Origin: Chloroflexota bacterium
GTDB lineage: Bacteria > Chloroflexota > Anaerolineae > Anaerolineales > UBA4823
Assembly: GCA_012516075.1 (NCBI GenBank)
Contig: JAAYXE010000130.1
Span: 1-44,571, forward strand
Direction: 5' to 3'
DNA: 44,571 nt
The notes under the pieces are model-generated. The model was not told the DNA's origin. It worked only from the letters and a program-made list of their open reading frames with translations, and made no database searches. Shown here piece by piece: positions 18,607 to 26,287 of this stretch. A program made the position numbers and the translations under genes. Within the stretch, counting starts at the first letter, position 1, and each line of letters starts with the position of its first letter.

Positions 18607-19471
18607 GCAGCAGGTGCGCGAGTTCTACGACCAGGTGGGCTGGCAGAAGGTCAGCGAGGGCGTTTACCAGAACGCGCATTATGAGGACCTGCGGCCGGTT
18701 TCACACGAGTACATTCACCGCTGCCATCTGCGCATCCTGCGCCACATCCGGCCTTCGGGGCGTTTTCTGCTGGATGCCGGCTCGGGCCCCATCCAGTATC
18801 CGGAATACCTGGAATATTCACGCGGCTACAAGTACCGGGTGTGCGCCGACATTTCCATCGTTGCCCTGCAGGAGGCGCGCGAGCGCATCGGAGAGCACGG
18901 GCTGTTTGTCGTCTGCGATGTGGCTAACCTGCCCTTCAAACCCGGCGCTTTTGACAGCGCAGTCTCGCTGCACACCATTCACCATCTGCCCGAGGAGCAG
19001 CACGAACAGGCCTACGGCGAGCTGTACCGCGTGCTGAAGGCTGGCGGTACAGCAGCCGTGGTGAACGGCTGGCCGGGCTCACGTTTCATGCGCCTCTTTG
19101 AACCCCTGATCCGTTTCAGCATCCGTGTACAGAACATGATGCGTAAAGGACAGGATCCCCAGCCGGTGGCGCAGAAGAACAAAAATCGCAAAAATGGAAA
19201 ACCCAAAGGGACATTCACCGAGCGGCATGATGTGGCCTGGATTAACCGGACCCTGAAACCGCGCATGCCGCTGGAGATTCACGTCTGGCGCAGCGCCAGC
19301 GTACGCTTCCTGCGCGCTTTGATCCACCCGAAACTGGGCGGCCGGTGGTGGCTGAAGCTGCTGTACTGGCTGGAAGAGCGCTATCCGCGCTACTTCGCGG
19401 AAAACGGGCAGTATCCGATTATTGTCATTCAAAAACCTGAAAACAACGGAGCCAAGCATGGACTGGAGTGA
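18590..19471 (+). CDS. Class I SAM-dependent methyltransferase
   Basis: A 293-residue protein. The ATG at 18590 is preceded by CAGGGAGG ending 9 nt before it; this start overlaps the previous gene by 17 nt. The SAM-binding motif I is FLLDAGSGPIQYP (about residues 58-70), followed by CADISIVALQEARERI as motif II, VVCDVANLPFKPGAFD, and VSLHTIHHLPEEQ with the post-II region LKAGGTAAVVNGW. This is a Methyltransf_11-type fold. A basic linker KNKNRKNGKPKG at about 200-210 precedes a C-terminal region with IHVWRSASVRFLRA. It may methylate a sugar of the glycan; being next to wzt, a chain-terminating cap is possible. It overlaps the next gene by 14 nt. Confidence 0.87.
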   Translation: MQTDIKQQVREFYDQVGWQKVSEGVYQNAHYEDLRPVSHEYIHRCHLRILRHIRPSGRFLLDAGSGPIQYPEYLEYSRGYKYRVCADISIVALQEARERIGEHGLFVVCDVANLPFKPGAFDSAVSLHTIHHLPEEQHEQAYGELYRVLKAGGTAAVVNGWPGSRFMRLFEPLIRFSIRVQNMMRKGQDPQPVAQKNKNRKNGKPKGTFTERHDVAWINRTLKPRMPLEIHVWRSASVRFLRALIHPKLGGRWWLKLLYWLEERYPRYFAENGQYPIIVIQKPENNGAKHGLE

Positions 19472-20465
19472 AAAAGTCGTTCTGGTGACCGGCGCCACCG
19501 GATCGTTTGGAAAGAAATTTATTAAGATCATGCTCGAAGAGTACCACCCGGCCAAGCTGATTATTTTCAGCCGGGATGAATTGAAGCAGCACGAGATGCG
19601 CGTTGGCGGTTTCGACCACCCCAACCTGCGTTACTTTATCGGTGACGTGCGCGACCTGCAGCGCCTGCGCCGGGCCATGCACGGCGTGGATATCGTCATC
19701 CATGCGGCGGCACTCAAACAGGTCCCTGCCTGTGAATACAACCCCATGGAAGCGATCAAGACCAATATCCTGGGCAGCAGCAATGTCATCGAAGCAGCCC
19801 TGGATGCGGGCGTAGAGCGGGTGATGGCGCTGAGCACGGATAAAGCCGTAAACCCGGTCAACCTGTACGGCGCCACCAAGCTGGCTGCCGAAAAGCTCTT
19901 TATCCAGAGCAATGTCTATGCGGGCGAGTCCAATCCGCGCTTCAGCTGCGTGCGCTACGGCAACGTGGTCGGCAGCCGCGGCAGTGTGATCCCCATTTTC
20001 ATCCACCAGCGCATGAACGGCGGAAAGCTCACGATCACCGATACCCGTATGACACGCTTCTGGCTCACCCTGGAACAGGGCGTGCGCTTTGTGATCCGCT
20101 GTACCGAGCAAATGCGCGGCGGCGAGGTCTTTGTGCCGAAAATTCCCAGCACAAAGATTATCGATCTGGCACGGGTCGTCGCTCCGGACGCCGAGCTGGA
20201 GGTGGTTGGGATCCGCCCCGGAGAAAAACTGCACGAAGTGCTGATCCACGAAGAGGAGGCGCGCAACGCCGTCGAGCGCGAGGACATGTTTGTGGTAAAA
20301 CCTACCACGGCACTCTGGCAGCGCGACCTGGAGTACGAAGGCGCCCCGCTCCCCGATGGCTTTCGCTACAGCAGCGATACGAATCCCTGGCAGTTGACGG
20401 TTGAAGAGATTCGCGCCATCGTCGAGCCGATTGAAAAAGAAATGATGCAGGGAAGGTTGAGTTAA
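19458..20465 (+). CDS. pseB: UDP-N-acetylglucosamine 4,6-dehydratase (inverting), PseB-like
   Basis: A 335-residue SDR of the PseB/FlaA1 group, which makes UDP-2-acetamido-2,6-dideoxy-L-arabino-4-hexulose from UDP-GlcNAc. Typical segments are VLVTGATGSFGKKFI, IIFSRDELKQHEMR, YFIGDVRDLQRLRRAM, HAAALKQVPACEYNPMEAIK and STDKAVNPVNLYGATKLAAE, in which the Tyr-x3-Lys pair and the unusual catalytic Asp-Lys of PseB (TDKA) are visible. The ATG at 19458 has GGAG six bases upstream and overlaps the methyltransferase end; a start at 19422 lies in that gene. The usual PseC aminotransferase does not follow. Instead an RmlD-like reductase comes next, so the product might be reduced to a UDP-6-deoxy-HexNAc rather than enter the pseudaminic acid route. 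Confidence 0.92.
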   Translation: MDWSEKVVLVTGATGSFGKKFIKIMLEEYHPAKLIIFSRDELKQHEMRVGGFDHPNLRYFIGDVRDLQRLRRAMHGVDIVIHAAALKQVPACEYNPMEAIKTNILGSSNVIEAALDAGVERVMALSTDKAVNPVNLYGATKLAAEKLFIQSNVYAGESNPRFSCVRYGNVVGSRGSVIPIFIHQRMNGGKLTITDTRMTRFWLTLEQGVRFVIRCTEQMRGGEVFVPKIPSTKIIDLARVVAPDAELEVVGIRPGEKLHEVLIHEEEARNAVEREDMFVVKPTTALWQRDLEYEGAPLPDGFRYSSDTNPWQLTVEEIRAIVEPIEKEMMQGRLS

Positions 20466-20466
20466 T

Positions 20467-20485
20467 GCCCGCGGCGGTCGCGGGC
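20467..20485 (+). other. Short GC hairpin after the pseB-like stop codon
   Basis: GCCCGCG (20467-20473) pairs perfectly with CGCGGGC (20479-20485) around a 5-nt loop, one base after the TAA stop of the PseB-like gene. There is no T-run behind it. It may stabilise the upstream mRNA or cause partial termination before the reductase gene; the 72-nt gap holds nothing else I recognise apart from the GGGAAGGT ribosome binding site of the next gene. Confidence 0.4.
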
Positions 20486-20537
20486 CTGGATCAATCCCAG
20501 CGAAGCAACTGCCTGCCCTGCTGAATGGGAAGGTAGC

Positions 20538-21485
20538 ATGCGTATCCTCGTCACCGGAGCCAGCGGCCTGTTGGGGCTGAACCTTGCTCTGGAGGCGGCA
20601 AAGGATCACATCGTCTTCGGCCTGACGCACAGTCATTCACTGCAGACGGATGCATTTCAGGTTATCGAAGGCGACCTGCTGGAGCCCGGAACCATCGAGC
20701 GGCTGCTCGATCAAACCCAACCCGATTGGGTGATCCACTGCGCAGCGCTGGCCATTGTGGATGCCTGCGAGGCGGATCCGGAACGGGCCCGGCAATTGAA
20801 TATCGAGGTACCCCAAAAACTGGCACAGCATGTCGCCAGGGGCGGAGCGCGCCTGCTGCATGTTTCTACGGACGCCGTTTTTGACGGCCAGCGGGGCGGT
20901 TACACCGAAGAGGACGAAACCAATCCCCTCAGTGTATACGCCCGCACGAAACGAGACAGCGAACAAGTTGTGGCCGCCGCTGACCCCAGCGCCATCATTG
21001 CGCGTGTCAACCTGTTTGGCTGGAGCCTGCTGGGAAAGCGCAGCCTGGGCGAGTTCTTCGTTTACAACCTGCAGGCTGGCAAACAGGTGATGGGGTTCAC
21101 CGATGTTTACTTCTGTCCTTTGCTCGCCAACGACCTGGCTCACATCTTTATCCGGATGCTGAATGCCGGGCTGTCTGGCCTGTATCATGTGGTCAGCAGC
21201 GAGTGTTTGACCAAATATGAGTTCGGGCTGGCCATCGCCCGGCGCTTCGGGCTGGATGAAAGCCTGATTGTCCCTACATCAGTGGAAGAATCGGGGCTCA
21301 AAGCTCCCCGTTCACCAAAACTGACCCTGCGCACCGACCGGCTGGCGGCGGCCCTGGGCGAACCTCTCCCCACTTTATCCCCAGCTCTGGACCGCTTTTA
21401 CCAGCTTTATCAACAGGGTTATCCACAGCGGCTGCGCGCCATGGCACGCGACAGCCATCACCAGACCGAAAGCAAACCCACCTGA
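20538..21485 (+). CDS. RmlD-like NAD(P)-dependent sugar reductase
   Basis: A 315-residue SDR related to dTDP-4-dehydrorhamnose reductase. It starts MRILVTGASGLLGLNLALEA, has a VIHCAALAIVDACEADPERA segment typical of RmlD (A-x-VD-x-CE), LLHVSTDAVFDGQRGGYTEED, and YARTKRDSE with the Tyr-x3-Lys pair. RVNLFGWSLLGKRSLGEF and VYFCPLLANDLA also align in my memory with this family. RmlD proper reduces dTDP-4-keto-L-rhamnose, but no RmlA, B or C gene is nearby. Its place directly behind a PseB-like gene suggests reduction of a UDP-4-keto-6-deoxy-HexNAc, as in FnlB-type pathways. The cupin C-terminal half of CapF/WbjC is absent. A GGGAAGGT ribosome binding site lies 5 nt before the ATG. Confidence 0.85.
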   Translation: MRILVTGASGLLGLNLALEAAKDHIVFGLTHSHSLQTDAFQVIEGDLLEPGTIERLLDQTQPDWVIHCAALAIVDACEADPERARQLNIEVPQKLAQHVARGGARLLHVSTDAVFDGQRGGYTEEDETNPLSVYARTKRDSEQVVAAADPSAIIARVNLFGWSLLGKRSLGEFFVYNLQAGKQVMGFTDVYFCPLLANDLAHIFIRMLNAGLSGLYHVVSSECLTKYEFGLAIARRFGLDESLIVPTSVEESGLKAPRSPKLTLRTDRLAAALGEPLPTLSPALDRFYQLYQQGYPQRLRAMARDSHHQTESKPT

Positions 21486-21504
21486 GCACCATTTCGGAGG
21501 AAAG

Positions 21505-22572
21505 ATGGAGATCCAAATCGGCTCCCACACGATTGGAGAAAATCATCCCACCTATTTCATCGCCGATATCTCAGCCAATCACGATGGAGATCTGGAGCGG
21601 GCGAAACTCCTGATCCACCTGGCGAAAGAGGCCGGTGCAGACGCAGCGAAATTCCAGAACTTTCGCGCCCCGAAAATCGTCTCCGACTACGGCTTCCGCT
21701 CCATGGGCCAGCAGGTTTCCCATCAGGCGAGCTGGAAGAAATCTGTCTTCGAGGTCTACCAGGATGCATCGATCCCCTTTGAATGGACTCCCATCCTGAA
21801 AGAGGAATGCGACCGGGTTGGCATCGACTATTTTTCCTCCCCTTACGACTTCGAAGCGATCGACATGCTCGATCCCTACGTGCCCGCTTTCAAGATCGGT
21901 TCCGGCGATATCACCTGGACCGAAGCGCTGGTGCGCATGGCTCAATATGGCAAACCCGTTATCCTCGCAACCGGGGCGTCCGATCTGGGTGATGTGCAGC
22001 GCGCCGTGCATACTATCCTGAAGATCAATCCCCAGCTCGTGTTGATGCAGTGCAACACGAACTACACTGGCAGCCTGGACAACTTCAATCACATCCATCT
22101 GCGTGTCCTGACCACCTACCGGACTCTCTTCCCCGATCTCATTCTGGGGCTTTCCGATCACACTCCCGGGCATGCCACAGTGCTGGGTGCGGTGGCACTG
22201 GGGGCCCGCGTGATCGAAAAACATTTTACCGACGATCCCACCCGCGTCGGCCCCGACCATCCCTTCTCGATGACCCCGTCCACCTGGCGCGAGATGGTCG
22301 ACCGCACGCGCGAACTGGAGCGCGCACTTGGCTCTCCGGATAAGTTCGTAGCCGATAACGAAAAGGAGACCGTTATCGTGCAGCGGCGCTGCCTGCGTGC
22401 AGGGCGAGATATCAAAGCCGGCGAGGTGTTCACCCGCGAGATGATCGATGTGCTGCGCCCGGCTACGCCCGGCGCCATCCTGCCTTACGAAATCGAAGCG
22501 GTGATCGGCTGCAAGGCGCGCGTGGACATTCCCTGCGGCAAAGAACTGCGCTGGACGGCCCTGGCTGCCTGA
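21505..22572 (+). CDS. NeuB-family nonulosonic acid synthase with SAF domain
   Basis: A 355-residue protein. Residues 1-275 are a NeuB TIM barrel that condenses phosphoenolpyruvate with a six-carbon amino sugar: FIADISANHDGDLERA, GADAAKFQNFRAP, YFSSPYDFEAIDML, FKIGSGDIT, LGLSDHTPGHATV and VIEKHFTDDPTRVGPDHPFS, with the metal and PEP ligands in place (SDH, the EKH lysine and histidine). Residues 285-352 are the SAF antifreeze-like cap (RRCLRAGRDIKAGEVFTREM). The wording DITWTEAL and CNTNYTG differs from characterised Neu5Ac, legionaminate and pseudaminate synthases, so I treat it as an unassigned subgroup. GGAGG at 21496-21500 gives a good start. Precursor genes for a classical sialic-type acid are missing nearby. 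Confidence 0.9.
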   Translation: MEIQIGSHTIGENHPTYFIADISANHDGDLERAKLLIHLAKEAGADAAKFQNFRAPKIVSDYGFRSMGQQVSHQASWKKSVFEVYQDASIPFEWTPILKEECDRVGIDYFSSPYDFEAIDMLDPYVPAFKIGSGDITWTEALVRMAQYGKPVILATGASDLGDVQRAVHTILKINPQLVLMQCNTNYTGSLDNFNHIHLRVLTTYRTLFPDLILGLSDHTPGHATVLGAVALGARVIEKHFTDDPTRVGPDHPFSMTPSTWREMVDRTRELERALGSPDKFVADNEKETVIVQRRCLRAGRDIKAGEVFTREMIDVLRPATPGAILPYEIEAVIGCKARVDIPCGKELRWTALAA

Positions 22573-22589
22573 AGCAAGCCTGCACGTTT

Positions 22590-23747
22590 ATGCGAATTCT
22601 GTACTTCACGCGCGGCTACACACCCCACGACCGGCGCTTTCTGACCGCGCTGGCTGGCACGGAACATCAGATTTTCTTCCTGCAGCTCGAAAAGCAGGCC
22701 TACACGCTGGAAGATCGCCCGGTCCCCCCAGAGGTGGAGATTATCCCCTGGGCCGGCGGAAAAGAGGCGCTGCGCCGGGTGGATTATCCTCGCCTGGAGA
22801 AAGACCTGAAGCGCGTCATCCGCCAGTATCAACCGGACCTGATCCACGCCGGCCCGATCCAGACCGCGGCCCTGCTGGCGGCGCGCACCGGGTTTCACCC
22901 GCTGGTGAGCATGTCCTGGGGATCGGACCTGCTGAAAGATGCCGAAAGCAGTCCGTGGAACCTGGAAGCCACGCGCTATACGCTCAGCCGCACTGATGTG
23001 CTCGTTGGCGACTGCCTGCCGGTGCACCAGAAAGCAATTGAGTTTGGCATGCCGGATGAGCGCATCGTTATTTTTCCCTGGGGCGTTGACCTGAAGCACT
23101 TCTCTCCACTGCCCGAGAATTACCGCCCCGAAGACGTTCTTTATCCCCGCTCACAGCAGGTCTTCACCCTGCTCTCCGTGCGCAGCTGGGAGCCGCTTTA
23201 TGGGGTGGATGTGATTGCCCGGGCGTTTATCCAGGCAGCTCAGGAACTGCGCGCACGCGGCGGCCCAGAGCTGCGCCTGCTGCTGGCAGGCACCGGATCT
23301 CAGGCGTCCCTGCTGCGCAAGATTTTCATGCAGGGCGGTGTGATGGAGCAGGTAATCTTTACCGGCCAGGTCAGCTATGCAAACCTGCCGCGCTGTTACC
23401 GCAGCGCCGACCTTTACCTGAGCGCCTCACACAGCGATGGAACCTCGATTTCCCTGCTGGAGGCCATGGCCTGCGGCTGCCCGGTGCTGGTATCGGACAT
23501 TCCCGGCAACCGGCCGTGGGTAGAACCGGGCGTACAGGGCTGGCTTTTTCCGGACGGCGACAGCACGGCACTGGCTCAGGCAATCCTGCGGGCGATCGAG
23601 CTGCGCGAACGACTGCCCGAGATGGGCTGCGCCGCCCGCCGCCTGGCAGAAGAGCGTGCCGACTGGCCGCGGAACTTCCAGAAACTTCTGCATGCCTATG
23701 AACTGGCCCTCCGCCTGGGAGGGCACCCGGCCCATGCCGGAATTTGA
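22590..23747 (+). CDS. Glycosyltransferase family 4
   Basis: A 385-residue GT-B enzyme. It begins MRILYFTRGYTPHDRRFLTA, contains DLIHAGPIQTAALLAARTG and VSMSWGSDLLKDAES in the acceptor domain, and LLSVRSWEPLYGVDVI and LLLAGTGSQASLL in the donor domain. SHSDGTSISLLEAMACGCPVLV is the donor-binding segment; here Asp stands where GT4 enzymes usually have the first Glu of E-x7-E, while the second Glu is kept. It lies between the NeuB-like synthase and the SpsF-like cytidylyltransferase, which suggests that it transfers the sugar those enzymes produce, although CMP-sugar users are usually not GT4. There is no clear Shine-Dalgarno before the ATG. Confidence 0.87.
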   Translation: MRILYFTRGYTPHDRRFLTALAGTEHQIFFLQLEKQAYTLEDRPVPPEVEIIPWAGGKEALRRVDYPRLEKDLKRVIRQYQPDLIHAGPIQTAALLAARTGFHPLVSMSWGSDLLKDAESSPWNLEATRYTLSRTDVLVGDCLPVHQKAIEFGMPDERIVIFPWGVDLKHFSPLPENYRPEDVLYPRSQQVFTLLSVRSWEPLYGVDVIARAFIQAAQELRARGGPELRLLLAGTGSQASLLRKIFMQGGVMEQVIFTGQVSYANLPRCYRSADLYLSASHSDGTSISLLEAMACGCPVLVSDIPGNRPWVEPGVQGWLFPDGDSTALAQAILRAIELRERLPEMGCAARRLAEERADWPRNFQKLLHAYELALRLGGHPAHAGI

Positions 23748-23759
23748 GATGAGCAAAGC

Positions 23760-24578
23760 ATGACTGCTGCTCGCAAACCCGGTAAACCCTATACGCTGGC
23801 CATCATCCAGGCGCGCATGTCCTCCAGCCGTCTGCCGGCGAAGGTCCTGCAGGACATTGCCGGTAAGCCGATGCTCCTGCGGGTGGTCGAACGCGCCCGC
23901 CAGGCCAGCACAGTGGACGGTGTGGTCGTCGCGACCACCAGCGATCTATCCGACGACGCCGTCGCTGCCCTGTGCACACAACATGGTCTGCCCTTCTATC
24001 GCGGCAGTCTGCACGACGTGCTCGACCGCTATTATGAGGCCGCTCGTCAGTTCGGCGCCGAAGTGATCGTGCGTGTTACTGGAGACTGCCCGCTGATCGA
24101 CCCCGGCGTGATCGACACGGTCGTCAACGCCTTTCTGGCCGGCGATTCTGCCGGGCGTCCCTATGATTTTGCTGCCAACCGTCTGCCGCCCCCCTGGAAG
24201 CGCACCTATCCGATCGGCCTGGACACCGAGGTGTGCACCTTCCAGGCCCTGGAGCGCGCCTGGAAGGAGGCCAGCCTGCCACACGAGCGTGAGCATGTGA
24301 TGCCCTATCTGTACGAAGAAGAAGGGCGCTTTCGCGTGCTGGTGCTCGATTATCCACAGGATTACGGCTCTTACCGCTGGACGGTGGACACCCCGGAGGA
24401 TCTGGAACTGGTGCGGCAGATTTACGCCCGCCTGCCAGATCCGGATCATTTCACATTTCTGGATGTGATTGAACTGTTTGAACGCGAACCAGACCTGGCG
24501 AAAGTTAACCAGCAGGTTAAGGCGAAGGACTATCGCGATGTTGACGAACGGCAAGCCGGTAAAACTCACAAGGCTTAG
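23760..24578 (+). CDS. spsF: Cytidylyltransferase-like nucleotidyltransferase (SpsF family)
   Basis: A 272-residue nucleotidyltransferase of the SpsF/CMP-sugar group. The nucleotide-binding start AIIQARMSSSRLPAKVL is diagnostic (Q-A-R-M-x-S-x-R-LP-x-K), followed by DISTINCT elements VVVATTSDLSDDAVA, GSLHDVLDRYYEAA, VTGDCPLIDPGVID and SYRWTVDTPEDL. Family members are thought to activate a nonulosonic or related acid with CTP for spore-coat or surface glycans; direct biochemical proof is limited. In this cluster it would pair with the NeuB-like synthase at 21505, separated by one GT4 gene. A second, NeuA-type cytidylyltransferase is found at 37457 beside the other NeuB gene. The C-terminal 15 residues are charged and not conserved. 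Confidence 0.88.
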   Translation: MTAARKPGKPYTLAIIQARMSSSRLPAKVLQDIAGKPMLLRVVERARQASTVDGVVVATTSDLSDDAVAALCTQHGLPFYRGSLHDVLDRYYEAARQFGAEVIVRVTGDCPLIDPGVIDTVVNAFLAGDSAGRPYDFAANRLPPPWKRTYPIGLDTEVCTFQALERAWKEASLPHEREHVMPYLYEEEGRFRVLVLDYPQDYGSYRWTVDTPEDLELVRQIYARLPDPDHFTFLDVIELFEREPDLAKVNQQVKAKDYRDVDERQAGKTHKA

Positions 24579-24608
24579 TGGTGTGGACCCGCGAAGGGAG
24601 ATGACGCA

Positions 24609-26282
24609 ATGAAAGCCCTGAAGGGAGAAGCTGTTCCCACCTATACAGATACAGCTGTGCAGCCTGCCATCTCACCCGCTGCGCGCCTGCGCTCGCTGGC
24701 AGCAGGGGTTGGGAATGCAGGCAAGTGGGTGCTGATCAGCCTGCTCTTTGGCATCTCCTATACGCAGTCCGTCCTTTATGACGGAAATCAGAACACCAAA
24801 TTCCTGCACGGCCTGGCCCAGGCCGGGGTGGGCTTCCTGCATGAGGACTGGCTGGCCAATACAGCGGATCCCCTGCCGGCGTTCACCTTCCTGGTGCGCA
24901 TTACCCTGGAGTATCTGAACGAAAATTTCTTTTACGGCTATTACCTGATCATCATGGGGGTGTACATCTGCAGCCTGCTGGGGATCGCGTCCATCCTGTT
25001 TGACCTGAAAAGCTCCCCAGCGAAATTCGCAACGCTGGCAGCGGGGTTAATCGTGATCCACGCGCGCTGGCCCATCAACATCGCGCTCAATCATTTGAGT
25101 TTCAACCTGGAAATCCTGCATTTTGGAGTTGCCGAGCAGTATATCCTGGGCCAGGAGTTCCAGAACAGTGTATTTGGTGTCTTCCTGCTGCTCTCTATGC
25201 TGCTGTTTCTGAACAGGCGGTATTTCTGGGCCTTCTTCTGCCTGGGATTTACGTCCATCATGCATTCCGCCTACCTGTTCAGCGCGGCCCTGCTTACGGT
25301 CACCTATGCGGCCATCATTTTCCTCGAATCGCTGAAGCCTTCCGCCCAGACCTGGAGAGCGATCCGGTGGGGACAGATCCTGCAGGCCGCAAGACTGCCG
25401 CTGATGTACAGCCTGCTCACCCTGCTGATGGTGCTGCCCGTACTGTGGTACAACTTCACCGCACTGGCCTCCACTTCGCCCGAAGCGGCAGCACAGTCCA
25501 TGGCCATTCTGGTCCACGAACGCATCCCTCATCACTCACTGCCTGCATCCTGGTTTGACTGGGGCGTGTATATCCAGCTGGGGATGATCCTGGCGGGACT
25601 GGTGCTGGCACGCAAATCCAGGCTGTTCTGGCTGATGCTGGTGCCCTTCCTGGGGGGCCTGATCCTGACCTTCGTGCAGATCATCACCGCCAGCGACAGC
25701 CTGGGGATGCTCGCACCGTGGCGCGTCTCGGTCTTTCTTGTTCCACTTGGCACAGTGCTGGTCCTGGGGTATGTAGTTTCCCTCGTTTTTGACCTGCTGC
25801 GCGGCCGCGCACGGATCGTCCAGCCGGTGATCGTGCTGCTGTCGCTGGCGGCTGTGGCTTTTGTCACCTATCAGGGCGTCAGCATTCAACAGGAACGCTT
25901 CGATATCCACAAACGACGCGCGGTGGTGCGCGTGTTTAACTACGCCCGCAATCACCAGGCTCCCGGGCAGGTTTACCTGGTGCCGCCGCACGACAACAAA
26001 TTTGACGATTTCCGCCTGTACTCCGGCGTGCCCATCTTCATCAACTGGAAATCGCACCCTTACCGCGATTTCGAAGTCCTCGAGTGGTACAAACGCGTTC
26101 AGGAGGCCCAGGCCTTTTACGACGCAGAGCCAGACGAGGCCTGTCAGATCCTGTCGGGGCTGCAGCAGAAGTACGGCATTACCCACGTTGTGTTTAAATT
26201 CGATCGCACACCTCCGCCCTGTGAGCAAATGGTGGAAGTGATGGATAAAGCTCGCTACAAAATCTTCGAGGTCAGGCCCTGA
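24609..26282 (+). CDS. Polytopic membrane protein with C-terminal soluble domain
   Basis: A 557-residue protein with a polar N-terminal 40 residues, about ten or eleven hydrophobic segments to residue 425, and a soluble C-terminal region of about 130 residues (from RFDIHKRRAVVRVFNYARNH on). I do not recognise a named family with confidence. The loop after helix 1 contains YDGNQNTKFLHGLAQAG and LHEDWLANTADPLPAF, a polar, aromatic and acidic stretch of the sort found in outer loops of GT-C transferases. The C-terminal part has DDFRLYSGVPIFINWKSHP and GITHVVFKFDR, strand-like pieces likely outside the cytoplasm. AAGGGAG lies 8 nt before the ATG. It is followed after 5 nt by a GT-A type transferase. 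A glycan-related membrane role is inferred from context only. Confidence 0.6.
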   Translation: MKALKGEAVPTYTDTAVQPAISPAARLRSLAAGVGNAGKWVLISLLFGISYTQSVLYDGNQNTKFLHGLAQAGVGFLHEDWLANTADPLPAFTFLVRITLEYLNENFFYGYYLIIMGVYICSLLGIASILFDLKSSPAKFATLAAGLIVIHARWPINIALNHLSFNLEILHFGVAEQYILGQEFQNSVFGVFLLLSMLLFLNRRYFWAFFCLGFTSIMHSAYLFSAALLTVTYAAIIFLESLKPSAQTWRAIRWGQILQAARLPLMYSLLTLLMVLPVLWYNFTALASTSPEAAAQSMAILVHERIPHHSLPASWFDWGVYIQLGMILAGLVLARKSRLFWLMLVPFLGGLILTFVQIITASDSLGMLAPWRVSVFLVPLGTVLVLGYVVSLVFDLLRGRARIVQPVIVLLSLAAVAFVTYQGVSIQQERFDIHKRRAVVRVFNYARNHQAPGQVYLVPPHDNKFDDFRLYSGVPIFINWKSHPYRDFEVLEWYKRVQEAQAFYDAEPDEACQILSGLQQKYGITHVVFKFDRTPPPCEQMVEVMDKARYKIFEVRP

Positions 26283-26287
26283 AACCT

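Noticed and set aside
16888..19458. Longer upstream starts for several genes (651, 16888, 18341, 19422, 38242, 43057)
   Set aside because: In each case a well-placed Shine-Dalgarno precedes a later start that begins just before the conserved domain, and the added upstream part lies in the preceding gene or has no family similarity.
21375..21427. Three DnaA-box-like 9-mers (TTATCCCCA, TTATCAACA, TTATCCACA) within 53 bp
   Set aside because: They fall in the coding sequence of the RmlD-like protein and two of them come from Tyr-Gln-Gln and Tyr-Pro-Gln codons. Another exact TTATCCACA appears at 24350-24358, again from Tyr-Pro-Gln, so codon use explains them. No AT-rich unwinding region or replication gene is near.
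23708..23728. 7-bp stem (GCCCTCC/GGAGGGC) near the end of the GT4 gene at 22590
   Set aside because: It is inside coding sequence with no T-run and no gene break, so a terminator is unlikely.
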